Part shown: one piece after another, positions 10,853-19,001 of the stretch
How the letters are laid out: each line of letters begins with the position of its first letter
Numbering within the stretch: the stretch's first letter is position 1
DNA from: Myxococcus qinghaiensis
GTDB lineage: Bacteria > Myxococcota > Myxococcia > Myxococcales > Myxococcaceae
Length of the DNA: 64,000 nt
Assembly (NCBI RefSeq): GCF_024198215.1
Contig: NZ_JAKCFA010000035.1
Coordinates: 1 to 64,000, forward strand
Direction: 5' to 3'
Made by a program: the position numbers and the translations under genes
The notes under the pieces: generated by a model
The model's input: the letters and a program-made list of their open reading frames with translations, nothing else
What the model was told of the DNA's origin: nothing
The model's database searches: none

Positions 10853-12196
10853 ATGACGCAACGGTTCCGCATCGACGCGGGGCAACTCGTCCCCGAGGAT
10901 CGCCAGAGCCCCTCTCCGTTGGCGGGGCGGTCGGGGACGTACGCGCTGATGCCCACGGCGCCGGACCTGCTCGTCTTCGCCCGGGGCCCGTCCGAAGGCG
11001 GCACCATCGCCGCGCCGCGCGTGGTGCTCTCCGGTGACGCGGGCGGCTTCCCGTTGTCGGACCTGATGGCCTTCCTGAGCCAGTCGCGGTGGAGCGGCAT
11101 CATCCGCGTCCACTCCCCTGGCGGCGAGCGCTCCGTCACGTTCCGGGACGGCGAGGTGCGTGGCGCCTCGTCGGATGACCCGGCGGACCGGCTGGGCGAG
11201 GTGCTGGTGCGCCTGGGCTATGTGGACCGCACGCAGGTGGAGGCCGCGCTCAAGGGCCAGCCTCCGTCCAAGGTGGGCCGCGCGCTGGTGGAGAAGGGCT
11301 TCCTGCAGGCGCACGACCTCTTCAAGTGCGTCACGCACCAGGTCAGTGAGATCTTCCACGCCATCGTCCTGTGCCGGGAGGGGAGCTTCTTCCTCATCGA
11401 CCAGCCGGTGGACGAGAAGGCGAGCCACTCCATCCAGCTCTCCACCCAGAGCCTGCTGATGGACAGCATCCGGAAGATCGACGAGATGGCGCACTTCCGG
11501 AAGCGCATCCCCCACGGCCGGCTGTACGTGGCGCGCAAGCGCGGCTCGGACGGGAAGCTGGAGGAGGATGAGGACCGGGTGCTGGGGCTGCTCGACGGCC
11601 GGCGCACCATCCTGGACCTGGGCCACGCCGCGCGCCTGTCCGAGTTCGACATCACCAAGGTCGTCTACCGGCTGCTGGAAGGCGGCTTCGCGTCGCTGAC
11701 GGACAAGCCGCTGCTCGTGCCCGTGGGGCCTTCGCCGACGGTGGGGCCCACGGGGGCGCAGGCTCCGGCCACGCCCGCGCCGGTGACGGGGCGTCCTGCC
11801 GCGAGCGCCGCTCCGACGGTGGACCCTCGCCCCGTGGCGCGCGTGTTCAACTTCATCTTCCGGGAGATTCGCGACGAGGTGGCCAAGCAGGGCATGGACC
11901 GCGAGTTCATCGCCGCCGCCAACGCCGCGCTCTCCGGACAGGCGCTGTCGTCCTCGCCGGTGCTGGAGGGCCTGGCCTTCCAGTCGGACGGGAGCCTGGC
12001 CGAGCCGAAGCTGATGGACGCCTTCGAGCGGCACCGCGCGCAGCTGGGCAGCGAGCCGCTGGCGTCCTTCAAGCAGGCGCTCAGTGACGTGATGTTCTTT
12101 TTGCTGTTCCAGGCCGGAGAGCTTCTGGAGTCGCGCGCGGACGAGGACCTTGCCCGTCGCGTGAAGGAGCTGCTGGCGACGCTCGAGGGGCCGTGA
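10853..12196 (+). CDS. DUF4388 (PATAN-like) domain protein
   Basis: 447 aa, soluble. Residues about 55-190 match the DUF4388 pattern: a strand-turn region LMAFLSQSRWSGIIRVHS, a VTFRDGEVRGASS hairpin, then two helical blocks (GEVLVRLGYVDRTQVEAAL and GRALVEKGFLQAHDLFKCV). The middle, with GLLDGRRTILDLGHAARLSE, resembles a winged-helix unit. A Pro/Ala linker at about 285-320 leads to a helical C-terminus. Family knowledge: DUF4388 proteins are abundant in myxobacteria and linked to gliding and signalling, with PATAN-type relatives in response regulators; the biochemical role is unknown. It shares a 4-nt GTGA overlap with truD, so the two are translationally coupled. Confidence 0.85.
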   Translation: MTQRFRIDAGQLVPEDRQSPSPLAGRSGTYALMPTAPDLLVFARGPSEGGTIAAPRVVLSGDAGGFPLSDLMAFLSQSRWSGIIRVHSPGGERSVTFRDGEVRGASSDDPADRLGEVLVRLGYVDRTQVEAALKGQPPSKVGRALVEKGFLQAHDLFKCVTHQVSEIFHAIVLCREGSFFLIDQPVDEKASHSIQLSTQSLLMDSIRKIDEMAHFRKRIPHGRLYVARKRGSDGKLEEDEDRVLGLLDGRRTILDLGHAARLSEFDITKVVYRLLEGGFASLTDKPLLVPVGPSPTVGPTGAQAPATPAPVTGRPAASAAPTVDPRPVARVFNFIFREIRDEVAKQGMDREFIAAANAALSGQALSSSPVLEGLAFQSDGSLAEPKLMDAFERHRAQLGSEPLASFKQALSDVMFFLLFQAGELLESRADEDLARRVKELLATLEGP

Positions 12197-13218
12197 CGAC
12201 GGATTCGGATTGGCCGCGGTTGACGGCGGATGTTCCTGGTTGTGGTGGTGCCTTCAAGCTGGTTCCCGAGGACTTCGAGGTCGAGGAGCTTCCCGCCTAC
12301 CAGCCGTCGGGCGAGGGGGAGCACCTCTACCTGTGGCTGGAGAAGCGCGGGCGGGACACGCGTGAGGTGGTGCGCGCGCTGGCCGCGTCGCTGGGCGTGT
12401 CCGAGGACGATATCGGCGTCGCGGGCATGAAGGACCGGCAGGCCGTCACCCGGCAGCTGCTCTCCGTGCCCGCGCGAGCGGAGGCCCGGCTGGGGGAGTT
12501 CGCGCTGGAGGGCACGCAGGTGCTCTGGTCGAAGCGGCACGGCAACAAGCTGCGCACCGGGCACTTGAAGGGAAATCGCTTCAAGCTGCGCCTGCGCGGA
12601 GTGCGCGACGTGGGCGCCGCTCGGGAGTGTTTCTCGCGCCTGTTGGCGAGTGGTGTTCCCAACTACTTCGGTGAGCAGCGCTTTGGCCGCGCGGGCGACA
12701 ACGCGGACCTGGGGCGCCTGCTGGTGCTGGGGCAGCGGCTGCCGAAGCGGCCCGAGCGCTTCCAGCGCAAGCTGTACCTCTCCGCCTTCCAGTCGCGCAT
12801 CTTCAACCGGGCGCTCGCGGAGCGCGTGCGTTCCGGCACGCTGTCCACCGCGCTGCTCGGTGACGTGCTGCGCAAGGAGGAGACGGGCGGCCTCTTCGTG
12901 TGCGAGGCGCCGGACGTGGATGGTCCTCGCGTGGCCTCGTTCGAGGTGAGCCCGGCGGGCCCCCTGTTCGGCCCGAAGATGACGGCCGCCACCGGCGCGG
13001 TGGGCGAGTTCGAGGCCAGCCTGTTGGTGGGCGAGGGCGTCACGCCGGACGACTTCAAGCGCGGTGGAGGCGAGACGGAGGGAGGGCGCAGGCCGTACCG
13101 CGTCCGCCTGGGCTCGCCCGAGCTGACGCCTGATGGTGAGGACCTGTGGCTCGCGTTCGAGCTGCCTCGGGGGGCCTACGCCACCGAGGTCCTCCACGAG
13201 CTGCTCAAGGACGACTGA
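12193..13218 (+). CDS. truD: tRNA pseudouridine(13) synthase TruD
   Basis: 341 aa. It converts U13 in the D-stem of certain tRNAs (tRNA-Glu in E. coli) to pseudouridine. The catalytic aspartate is in IGVAGMKDRQAVTRQ. Other TruD signatures are FKLVPEDFEVEELP near the N-terminus, HGNKLRTGHLKGNRFKL and VPNYFGEQRFG. The TRUD insertion domain occupies the middle. The GTG start overlaps the stop of the DUF4388 gene by four bases (GTGA), which fixes the start. It is the last gene of a three-gene rightward run. Confidence 0.95.
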   Translation: MTTDSDWPRLTADVPGCGGAFKLVPEDFEVEELPAYQPSGEGEHLYLWLEKRGRDTREVVRALAASLGVSEDDIGVAGMKDRQAVTRQLLSVPARAEARLGEFALEGTQVLWSKRHGNKLRTGHLKGNRFKLRLRGVRDVGAARECFSRLLASGVPNYFGEQRFGRAGDNADLGRLLVLGQRLPKRPERFQRKLYLSAFQSRIFNRALAERVRSGTLSTALLGDVLRKEETGGLFVCEAPDVDGPRVASFEVSPAGPLFGPKMTAATGAVGEFEASLLVGEGVTPDDFKRGGGETEGGRRPYRVRLGSPELTPDGEDLWLAFELPRGAYATEVLHELLKDD

Positions 13219-13260
13219 GGCCCTCTCGCGGGGCTGCCGCCCTTGTTGGCCGCGTCCGCT

Positions 13261-13418
13261 GCGAGGCCCCTCATGTGGCTTCGCTCGGAGGGCGGGGCCG
13301 ACTCGCGTGAGAGAGACCTGGGCCGTGGGGCTCTCCAGGGCTCTGCGTCTCGTCCGCGCGAGGCCCTTCGTGTGGGCTTCGCTCGGAGGGCGAGGCCAGC
13401 TCGCGTGCGAGTGACCTG
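13261..13418. repeat. imperfect tandem duplication in the truD downstream region
   Basis: Two copies of a roughly 60-nt unit lie head to tail at 13261-13320 and 13358-13418, with a period of about 97 nt. They differ at about ten positions. Each starts GCGAGGCCC, contains TTCGCTCGGAGGGCG near the middle and ends GACCTG. The flanking sequence between the copies is weakly similar to that before the first copy. It lies in the 358-nt gap between the convergent truD and ompA genes and overlaps no credible coding frame. Confidence 0.65.
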
Positions 13419-13498
13419 AGAGTGGGGCGCTCGAGGAGCAGGCGTCTCCTCGCCCGTTCGTGCGCGACGCCTGTACCGACCAACACCCTGAAAAGCGA

Positions 13499-13532
13499 AG
13501 CGCCTCCTCGGGACAGGTGCCCGGGAGGCGCT
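13499..13532 (-). terminator. terminator of the OmpA/TSP3 gene
   Basis: A 13-bp stem with a single bulge (AGCGCCTCCCGGG on the reverse strand against its complement) around loop CACCTGT, followed on the reverse strand by TCGCTTTTCAG. It lies 45 nt after the stop of the OmpA gene that ends at 13577, so it most likely serves that gene. Confidence 0.7.
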
Positions 13533-13576
13533 GGCGCTGCTTGCCCCGGCCTTGAGGTGGCCGGGGCGCAGGCGGC

Positions 13577-14995
13577 CTACTGCGTGATGATGTTGAACTC
13601 CGTGCGGCGGTTCTGCGCGCGGCCCGCCTTGGTGGTGTTCGGCGCGATGGGACGCGTCTCGCCGAAGCCCACCGCCTCCAGGCGGCCCGGGTCGATGCCC
13701 TTGCGCAGCAGCTGCGCCATCACCGCGTCGGCGCGCTTCTGCGACAGCTTCAGGTTCGACTCGTCCTTGCCGAGCGAGTCCGTGTGGCCCTCGATGCGGA
13801 CCTTCTGGATCCAGGGCGCATCCCTCAGGGCCGATGCCACGTCCTCGAGGATGGCGGTGCTCTGCTTGCCGATGATCTTCGCGGAGCCGGACCCGAAGAG
13901 GATCTGCTTCTTGATCTCAATCCGGTCCTTCTTGATGACGACGTTCTTGTACTGCTTCGGGCAGCCGCGCTCTTCCTTCGTGCCAGGCGCATCCACGCAC
14001 GCGTCGAGCCGGTCCACCACGCCGTCATTGTCCGTGTCCTTGTCCGCGCAGCCGCTGTTCTCCGGCGGACCCGCCTCGTTGGGGCACTTGTCCTGCGCAT
14101 CCGCCAGGCCGTCCGCGTCGTTGTCCAGGTCCGGGCAGCCATCCTCGTCCTGGAAGCCGTCCTTGTCCTCGGGCTCGTCGGGGCACTTGTCCTGACCGTC
14201 GTTGACGCCGTCCCCGTCCTTGTCCGGGCAGCCCATGTTCGTCATGGAGCCCGCCTCGTTGGGGCACTTGTCCTGGGCGTCGACGATGCCGTCGTTGTCG
14301 TTGTCCAGCTCCGGGCAGCCGTCCTCGTCCTGGAAGCCGTCCTTGTCCTCGGGCTGGTCCACGCACTTGTCCAGCGGGTCGACGATGCCGTCCCCGTCGC
14401 GGTCCTTCGGCGCCTCGGCCGGGCAGCCCTGGTTCTCCGCCACTCCCGCCAGCTCCGGGCACTTGTCGTTGGCGTCGAGCACGCCGTCGTTGTCGTTGTC
14501 CGCGTCCGGGCAGCCGTCCTCGTCCTGGAAGCCGTCCTTGTCCTCCGCCTGGTCGGGGCAGGGGTCGTCCTTGTCCAGCACGCCGTCCCCGTCGCTGTCC
14601 GTCTCCTCGATGCGGACCACGACCTGGGGGGGCTGCTGCGGCTTGGCGTCCGTGGGCTGCTGAGGCTGCTGCGGAGCCTCGGGGCGCTCGCGCACCAGCA
14701 CCTGGCGCGGGCCGCAGTTCTTCGACAGCTCCAGCGCCCGGTCCACCGCCGTGTCGGCGACGCGGACGTGGGAGGCGGCGCGGCCGCTGTTGCCCTGGCT
14801 CAGCTCGCCCTTGGCGAAGTCGAGGTAGGCCTCGGCGGTGGCCAGCTCCACCGGGGCGCAGCGCAAGGCGCCGCTGCGGCGGGCCCGCTCGACGTCCGCG
14901 GCGAGCACCTGGGTGTCCGCGCGAATCTTGCTGCCGCTCACACAGCCGGCGGCCAGGAGGAGGGACAGCAGCGCTGCAAGGGAGGGACGCGTCAT
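13577..14995 (-). CDS. OmpA-family lipoprotein with thrombospondin type 3 repeats
   Basis: 472 aa. A lipoprotein signal ends at LLLAAGC. Residues 25-110 are helical, and a Gln/Pro-rich linker follows. About 200 residues then carry calcium-binding TSP3-type repeats: units such as DSDGDGVLDKDDPCPD, DNDNDGVLDANDKCPE and DKDGDGVNDGQDKCPD alternating with EDKDGFQDEDGCPD. The C-terminal OmpA domain has VRIEGHTDSLG and NRRTEFNI and should bind peptidoglycan. The protein therefore probably tethers the outer membrane to the wall through a stiff, calcium-dependent rod. The ATG at 14995 is chosen because it opens the signal peptide; the open frame upstream is antisense to other genes. It lies 17 nt after a small lipoprotein gene, probably one operon. 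Confidence 0.93.
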   Translation of the reverse strand: MTRPSLAALLSLLLAAGCVSGSKIRADTQVLAADVERARRSGALRCAPVELATAEAYLDFAKGELSQGNSGRAASHVRVADTAVDRALELSKNCGPRQVLVRERPEAPQQPQQPTDAKPQQPPQVVVRIEETDSDGDGVLDKDDPCPDQAEDKDGFQDEDGCPDADNDNDGVLDANDKCPELAGVAENQGCPAEAPKDRDGDGIVDPLDKCVDQPEDKDGFQDEDGCPELDNDNDGIVDAQDKCPNEAGSMTNMGCPDKDGDGVNDGQDKCPDEPEDKDGFQDEDGCPDLDNDADGLADAQDKCPNEAGPPENSGCADKDTDNDGVVDRLDACVDAPGTKEERGCPKQYKNVVIKKDRIEIKKQILFGSGSAKIIGKQSTAILEDVASALRDAPWIQKVRIEGHTDSLGKDESNLKLSQKRADAVMAQLLRKGIDPGRLEAVGFGETRPIAPNTTKAGRAQNRRTEFNIITQ

Positions 14996-15012
14996 CGGGA
15001 GCGCTCGGTGCG

Positions 15013-15330
15013 TCACGGGTTCGGGGTCCGTTCGCCGGTGTCGGAATCGCCCGCCACGGACATGGCCTTCTCGCGGGCCTCGTTGGCGAAGCGGGAGGCC
15101 TTCACCGCGAAATCCACCCCGGCTTGATAGTCGGAGTAGCCAACCTCCTCGCGAGCCTTCTGCAGATACAGGTTGGCGGCGGTCCACTCGTACGGAGCCA
15201 GCTTGTCGGCTCCGGCCGTGCGCGCGGCCTGAATCTGGACTTCGGCGTCGAGAATGTTCGCGGTGGACTTCACAGGGCCGCATGCGGCGAGCGCCCCCGC
15301 CACCGCCACCAGCACCGTCAGCTTCTTCAT
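15013..15330 (-). CDS. small DUF4398-type lipoprotein
   Basis: 105 aa. The signal peptide MKKLTVLVAVAGALAAC ends in a clear lipobox. The mature part is one helical hairpin (EVQIQAARTAGADKLAPYEW, then TAANLYLQKAREEVGYSDYQ), the pattern of DUF4398 proteins, which usually sit next to OmpA genes as here. Family knowledge: such lipoproteins are thought to support envelope structure, but no activity is established. It is the first gene of a two-gene operon with the OmpA/TSP3 protein, behind a recognisable sigma-70-type promoter. Confidence 0.85.
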   Translation of the reverse strand: MKKLTVLVAVAGALAACGPVKSTANILDAEVQIQAARTAGADKLAPYEWTAANLYLQKAREEVGYSDYQAGVDFAVKASRFANEAREKAMSVAGDSDTGERTPNP

Positions 15331-15365
15331 AGGGTGGCGCCTCTAGAGGAGGGAAAGAGGCATCG

Positions 15366-15394
15366 GTCGTATCAATCGCCTCTTGGGGGGTCAA
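15366..15394 (-). promoter_or_regulatory. putative sigma-70-type promoter of the DUF4398-ompA operon
   Basis: On the reverse strand TTGACC (five of six consensus bases) is followed after exactly 17 nt by TACGAC (three of six, including the key first TA). It lies 36 nt upstream of the DUF4398 ATG. The spacing and the -35 box are good and the -10 box is weak. Confidence 0.45.
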
Positions 15395-15481
15395 GAATCG
15401 GGCAGACCCCGTTGAGGAGGGGGGCCGGCCGGCGACAGGGACTTTGACGGCCGGCGCCGCCCTTGCCATCGTCGTCCCCCC

Positions 15482-16474
15482 GTGCGCCCGTCCGTCCTCT
15501 CCGCCCGTTTCCTGTTGCTGCTCGCGCTGCTCCTCCCCCCCCTGGCCCTGTCCGCCCAGGCCTCCGCCGCCAAGCGCGGTGAGCGCCGCGCCGAGACGGA
15601 AAAGGTCGTGCAGACCGTCATCCAGGGGGGGGCCGTCCCCGCCGCCGTCTCCCGGCTGCGCTACCTGCGCGAGGAGCCCTACGCGGCTGAAATCATCACC
15701 GACTCCCTCCGCCGGGTGCTGGAGGAGCGGGTCCGCCGCAACCTCGTCGCGGTGCTGGCGGGGCTGGACACGCGCTCCGCGGAGGGCTCCCTGGTCCGGC
15801 TCGCCGGCGATGGCGACAGCACGGTGCGCATGTATGCCGCGCAGGGCCTGGCCCGGCTGAAGAGCCGCAACGTCCAGGTGCTGGTGCCGCTCCTGGCCGA
15901 CAAGAGCAGTGGCGTGCGCCGGGATGCGGCCCGGGCCCTGGGGGCCTCTCGCAACCCGAAGATGGGCAAGGCGCTGATGGCCGCGGCCAAGGAGGAGCAG
16001 GAGCTGGAGGTCCGCGCCGTCATGCTGGCCGCCGCGGGCGAGACGGGCGACGCCAAGCAGGTGAAGCCCCTCAAGGAGTACCTGACGAACGATTCGGAGA
16101 GCACCCGCTTCGCCGCCGCGCGCGGGCTGTGTCGCCTGGGCTCGCCGGAGGGATTCTCCTTCGCCAACAAGCTGCTCGGCGCGGAGGACCGCTTCGTTCG
16201 CCGCCAGGGGCTGGAGCTGTTCGAGGGCGTCGCCGCCAAGAAGGCCACCCCTGCGCTCAAGCCGCTCCTGGAGGACAAGGACCGGGGCCTGGCCGCCAGC
16301 GCCGCGCGCATCCTCTACCAGGGCGGAGACAGCGCCATGCTGGACTGGCTGGTGCTGGCCTCGTGGAACGCGAAGGGTGAAGAGAAGCTGTCGTACGAGA
16401 AGGAGCTGGAGACGCTCCAGCTCCAGGATGACCGGCGCAAGGCCATCCTCCGAAGGGCGGGCGTGGCGCAATGA
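15482..16474 (+). CDS. exported HEAT-repeat protein
   Basis: 330 aa with a GTG start. The first 27 residues are a signal peptide (SARFLLLLALLLPPLALSAQ). The mature protein is a chain of HEAT/PBS-lyase-like helical pairs: DGDSTVRMYAAQGLARL, DKSSGVRRDAARALGAS, NDSESTRFAAARGLCRLG. No catalytic motif is visible, so a protein-binding scaffold in the periplasm is inferred. The stop overlaps the ATG of the DUF1460 gene by four bases (ATGA), so the two are coupled and perhaps act together. Runs of eight C and eight G near the 5' end are noted separately. Confidence 0.85.
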   Translation: MRPSVLSARFLLLLALLLPPLALSAQASAAKRGERRAETEKVVQTVIQGGAVPAAVSRLRYLREEPYAAEIITDSLRRVLEERVRRNLVAVLAGLDTRSAEGSLVRLAGDGDSTVRMYAAQGLARLKSRNVQVLVPLLADKSSGVRRDAARALGASRNPKMGKALMAAAKEEQELEVRAVMLAAAGETGDAKQVKPLKEYLTNDSESTRFAAARGLCRLGSPEGFSFANKLLGAEDRFVRRQGLELFEGVAAKKATPALKPLLEDKDRGLAASAARILYQGGDSAMLDWLVLASWNAKGEEKLSYEKELETLQLQDDRRKAILRRAGVAQ

Positions 16475-17427
16475 CGTGGGCGGTGGTGCTGGCCGCGGCG
16501 CTCGTCACCCAGGCGACGCCGGCCTCCTCGAAGAAGGACTCATTCACGCCTGGCGCGGACCGGATTCTCGACTCCGGCTCGGCGGCGGCCCAGGCGGCCA
16601 CGGCCACTCCCGCGCGGCCCAACGGCTGGACGGGGATGGACGCGAGCGCCTTCGCCGCCCTGGTGTCGGAGGCCGCCAACGCGCCGTTGACCGAGCGGCT
16701 GCTCACGATGAGCCAGCGCTTTGTCAACACGCCCTATGTCCTGTCCCCGCTGGGCGAGGGCTCGGGTGTGGACCCGGACCCGACGTTCCGGCTGGACGCG
16801 GTGGACTGCCTCACCTTCGTCGAGCAGTCCCTGGCGCTGGGGCTGGCGCGCACGGAGCCGGAGGTCGCCCCGCTGCTGGAGCACATCCGCTACGCCCAGG
16901 CCCCGGCCTACGAGGACCGCAACCACCTCATGGAGGCGCAGTGGCTGCCCAACAACGTCCGCAAGGGCTTCCTGCGCGACGTGACGCGCCGCTTTGGCGG
17001 TGAGGACGCGGTGGCCGTCACGAAGACGCTGACGCCGCTGACGTGGCAGTCCCGCTCCTCCCAGGCGCTCCAGCTCCCCAAGGAGCGGCAGCCGGTGGGC
17101 ACGTTCGGGATGAACATGATTCCGCTGGAGCGGGTGATGGAGCACGCGCGCTCCATCCCCTCCGGCACCATCCTCGTGGTGCTGCGCGAGGACCTTCCCC
17201 TGAAGGCCACCCGCGTGACGCACCTGGGCTTCGTGGTGCAGCGCAAGGGCCGCACCTACCTGCGCCACGCCTCGCGCGGGGGCTACAACCGCGTCGTGGA
17301 CGAGGATTTGGAGACCTTCCTCGGCCGCAACTCCCGCTACGCGAAGTGGAAGGTGACGGGCGTGAGCCTCTTCGAGGCCCGCCGCCCGGAGTCCGCTTCG
17401 CCTGGCGCCGTCGTCCGCTCGCCCTGA
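16471..17427 (+). CDS. DUF1460 protein (NlpC/P60-like amidase fold)
   Basis: 318 aa. The N-terminal 16 residues are a signal peptide. The DUF1460 family has a papain/NlpC-like fold; here the nucleophile Cys113 sits in RLDAVDCLTFVEQSLAL and the histidine in TRVTHLGFVVQ. EAQWLPNNVRKGFLRDV and GMNMIPLERV are further family-type segments. Characterised relatives act as N-acetylmuramoyl-L-alanine amidases on anhydro-muropeptides, so a role in peptidoglycan turnover or recycling in the periplasm is likely. It is translationally coupled to the upstream HEAT protein, which may position it. Confidence 0.85.
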   Translation: MTWAVVLAAALVTQATPASSKKDSFTPGADRILDSGSAAAQAATATPARPNGWTGMDASAFAALVSEAANAPLTERLLTMSQRFVNTPYVLSPLGEGSGVDPDPTFRLDAVDCLTFVEQSLALGLARTEPEVAPLLEHIRYAQAPAYEDRNHLMEAQWLPNNVRKGFLRDVTRRFGGEDAVAVTKTLTPLTWQSRSSQALQLPKERQPVGTFGMNMIPLERVMEHARSIPSGTILVVLREDLPLKATRVTHLGFVVQRKGRTYLRHASRGGYNRVVDEDLETFLGRNSRYAKWKVTGVSLFEARRPESASPGAVVRSP

Positions 17428-17431
17428 CGCG

Positions 17432-17878
17432 TCAGAGGGCGGGTGGGGGAGACGCGGCCTGCTCGGTCTCCCGCTCCTCGTCCTCGGCGGCCTGGACCGC
17501 CTCGTCGGTGGTGGCCGCCTCCTGCACGCGCTCGCGTTCAATCATCGCCGCGGCGCGCTCCTGCTGCTCCTCGGGCACCAGAAGCTCCCACCAGGGAAGC
17601 AGGTTGCCGGTGGTCAGCTTGTCCACGACGCCGGAGCGGCCCGCGCGCACCAGCACCGGGATGTCCGCCTCCTGGAGCAGCTCCGCGAAGACCTCCGCCA
17701 TCAGCGGATTGTCCGTGGTGCCCGCGCGCACGAAGACGCGCTTGTCCAGCTCATGGGGCAGCGGAAGTCCCCGGCTGCGCATCTCCCCCACGTCCACCAA
17801 CCGGGGGTTGCCGGGACAGTCCGAGCATTGCTCGACATCGTCCCGATACTCCGAGCCGCACCTGGCGCAGTACTTCAT
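17432..17878 (-). CDS. zinc-ribbon DUF2007-like protein
   Basis: 148 aa, soluble. The N-terminus MKYCARCGSEYRDDVEQCSDC is a rubredoxin-like zinc ribbon with two CxxC knuckles. Residues 45-95 (RVFVRAGTTDNPLMAEVFAE and IPVLVRAGRSGVVDK) follow the pattern of DUF2007 domains, which are putative signal-transducing units. The C-terminus is Glu/Ala-rich and probably disordered. No partner can be named. It is convergent with the DUF1460 gene, 4 nt away. Confidence 0.75.
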   Translation of the reverse strand: MKYCARCGSEYRDDVEQCSDCPGNPRLVDVGEMRSRGLPLPHELDKRVFVRAGTTDNPLMAEVFAELLQEADIPVLVRAGRSGVVDKLTTGNLLPWWELLVPEEQQERAAAMIERERVQEAATTDEAVQAAEDEERETEQAASPPPAL

Positions 17879-17962
17879 GTCGGTCCCTCCCGCTCGTGGA
17901 TGTCCTGGAGGGACATAGTAGGTCTGGTGTCCTGTCGCGGCACCGGGGGCCAGTCCTTCCGT

Positions 17963-18349
17963 TCACTGTCGGGCGTCGTCGCCCTGCCATTGGCGCGCTT
18001 CTTCCCCCAGCCGGCTCACGGAGCTGCTCAGCCGCTCCACGTCGATGGGCTTGCGTAGGACGAGGTCGCAGTGCTCGGCGCCATCCACCTGGGTGTAGCC
18101 GGAGACGAGGATGACGCGCGTGCGCGGCGCGCGGGCTTTCACCCGGCGGGCCAGCTCCGTGCCATGCAGCCCCGGCAGGGACTCGTCCGTCACCACGACA
18201 TCCGGCAGCTCGCTCTCGAAGGCCTTCAGGCCCGCGAGCCCGTCGCTGGCCGTGACGACGTCGAACTCGAACTCGAGCAGCTCCGCGAGGAGCTCCCGGC
18301 TGTCACCGTCGTCCTCCACGAGGAGGACCTTGATTCGCTCGGCACCCAT
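17963..18349 (-). CDS. single-domain response regulator
   Basis: 128 aa, only a receiver domain: acidic pocket VEDD, phospho-acceptor Asp55 in VVVTDESLPG, a conserved Ser in VILVSGYT and Lys in LVLRKPID. It has no output domain, so it would pass phosphoryl groups or bind a target directly (CheY-like). No histidine kinase is adjacent. It is divergent from hpf with about 150 nt between, and downstream of it lies the zinc-ribbon gene in the same direction. Confidence 0.9.
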   Translation of the reverse strand: MGAERIKVLLVEDDGDSRELLAELLEFEFDVVTASDGLAGLKAFESELPDVVVTDESLPGLHGTELARRVKARAPRTRVILVSGYTQVDGAEHCDLVLRKPIDVERLSSSVSRLGEEARQWQGDDARQ

Positions 18350-18496
18350 GCGTCTGGGTAACCCTGGCCCTTGTCGGATTCGTCCGCCGCGAAGGTGCGG
18401 GGCCGCGTGCTTCTCCGCCCGGAGAGCAGGCGGGTGAAGGAGCCCCCCTCACCAGCGGGCGGGTGGCTGCCCATCATTGGGCCTGGAGGTGATGCC

Positions 18497-18856
18497 ATGA
18501 AGGTGTTGATGCGGGGCGTGCATCTGACCCTGACGGAGTCGATGAGGGACTACCTGCAGGAGCATCTGGTGCGCCACATCGAACGGTATGCGGACGACGA
18601 GGCGGCGGAAATCGACATCTCGTTGGTGGACATCAATGGTCCGAAGGGTGGAGTGGACAAGGAATGCCGGGTGACGGTGCGGATGCCGAACTTCGCTTCC
18701 GTGCATGTCACCGAGAAGGCGGAGACGCTGTTTCCCGCCATCGACGCGGCGCGTGACCGGCTGGAGCGCACCCTGCGCAAGGCCGTGGACAAGCGCCGCG
18801 ACGTGCATACGAACGGGCTGCCCGAGGACGTGGCGGCGGACGTTCCGAACTATTAG
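18497..18856 (+). CDS. hpf: ribosome hibernation promoting factor (short HPF/YfiA family)
   Basis: 119 aa. It matches the S30AE fold: MKVLMRGVHLTLTESMRDYL, a beta-strand EIDISLVDINGP and the helix FPAIDAARDRLERTLRKAVDKR. It binds the 30S decoding site and, with or without dimerisation, shuts down translation in resting or developing cells. The long-HPF C-terminal dimerisation domain is absent. The start at 18497 is supported by GGAGGTGAT just upstream; the longer open frame lacks this. Confidence 0.88.
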   Translation: MKVLMRGVHLTLTESMRDYLQEHLVRHIERYADDEAAEIDISLVDINGPKGGVDKECRVTVRMPNFASVHVTEKAETLFPAIDAARDRLERTLRKAVDKRRDVHTNGLPEDVAADVPNY

Positions 18857-18938
18857 CCCGAGGCGTGCCTCGGTGTAGGGCCCGGTCTTCCCGGTTGTCC
18901 ACCGGGCGGCCGGGCCCGCGTTGTACGCTGTCCGAATC

Positions 18939-18968
18939 TTGCTGGGTCCGAATGGTGAACGCTATAAG
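18939..18968 (+). promoter_or_regulatory. putative sigma-70-type promoter of the MXAN_5187-like gene
   Basis: TTGCTG at 18939 and a near-consensus TATAAG at 18963 are separated by 18 nt. They lie 34 nt before the ATG at 19002, which also has AAGGAC upstream. The AT-rich -10 stands out in this very GC-rich background. Confidence 0.5.
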
Positions 18969-19001
18969 CGGAACCCTTCACCCATGGGCTAAAGGACGGC
19001 G

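Noticed and set aside
8734-11139. 801-aa reading of the asparaginase with a 450-residue N-terminal extension
   Set aside because: The extension is antisense to the thioredoxin-fold and DUF4388 genes and has no recognisable domain; the family start is at 9780.
14130-14550. Repeated DNA (GTCCTCGTCCTGGAAGCCGT about every 175-200 nt) considered as a CRISPR-like or intergenic repeat
   Set aside because: The repeats are in frame within the TSP3 region of the OmpA gene and encode DKDGFQDEDGCPD; spacing and content are those of protein repeats.
13577-16471. 964-aa reading of the OmpA protein
   Set aside because: Everything before 14995 is antisense to the HEAT gene or overlaps the DUF4398 gene in another frame; the lipoprotein signal at 14995 marks the true start.
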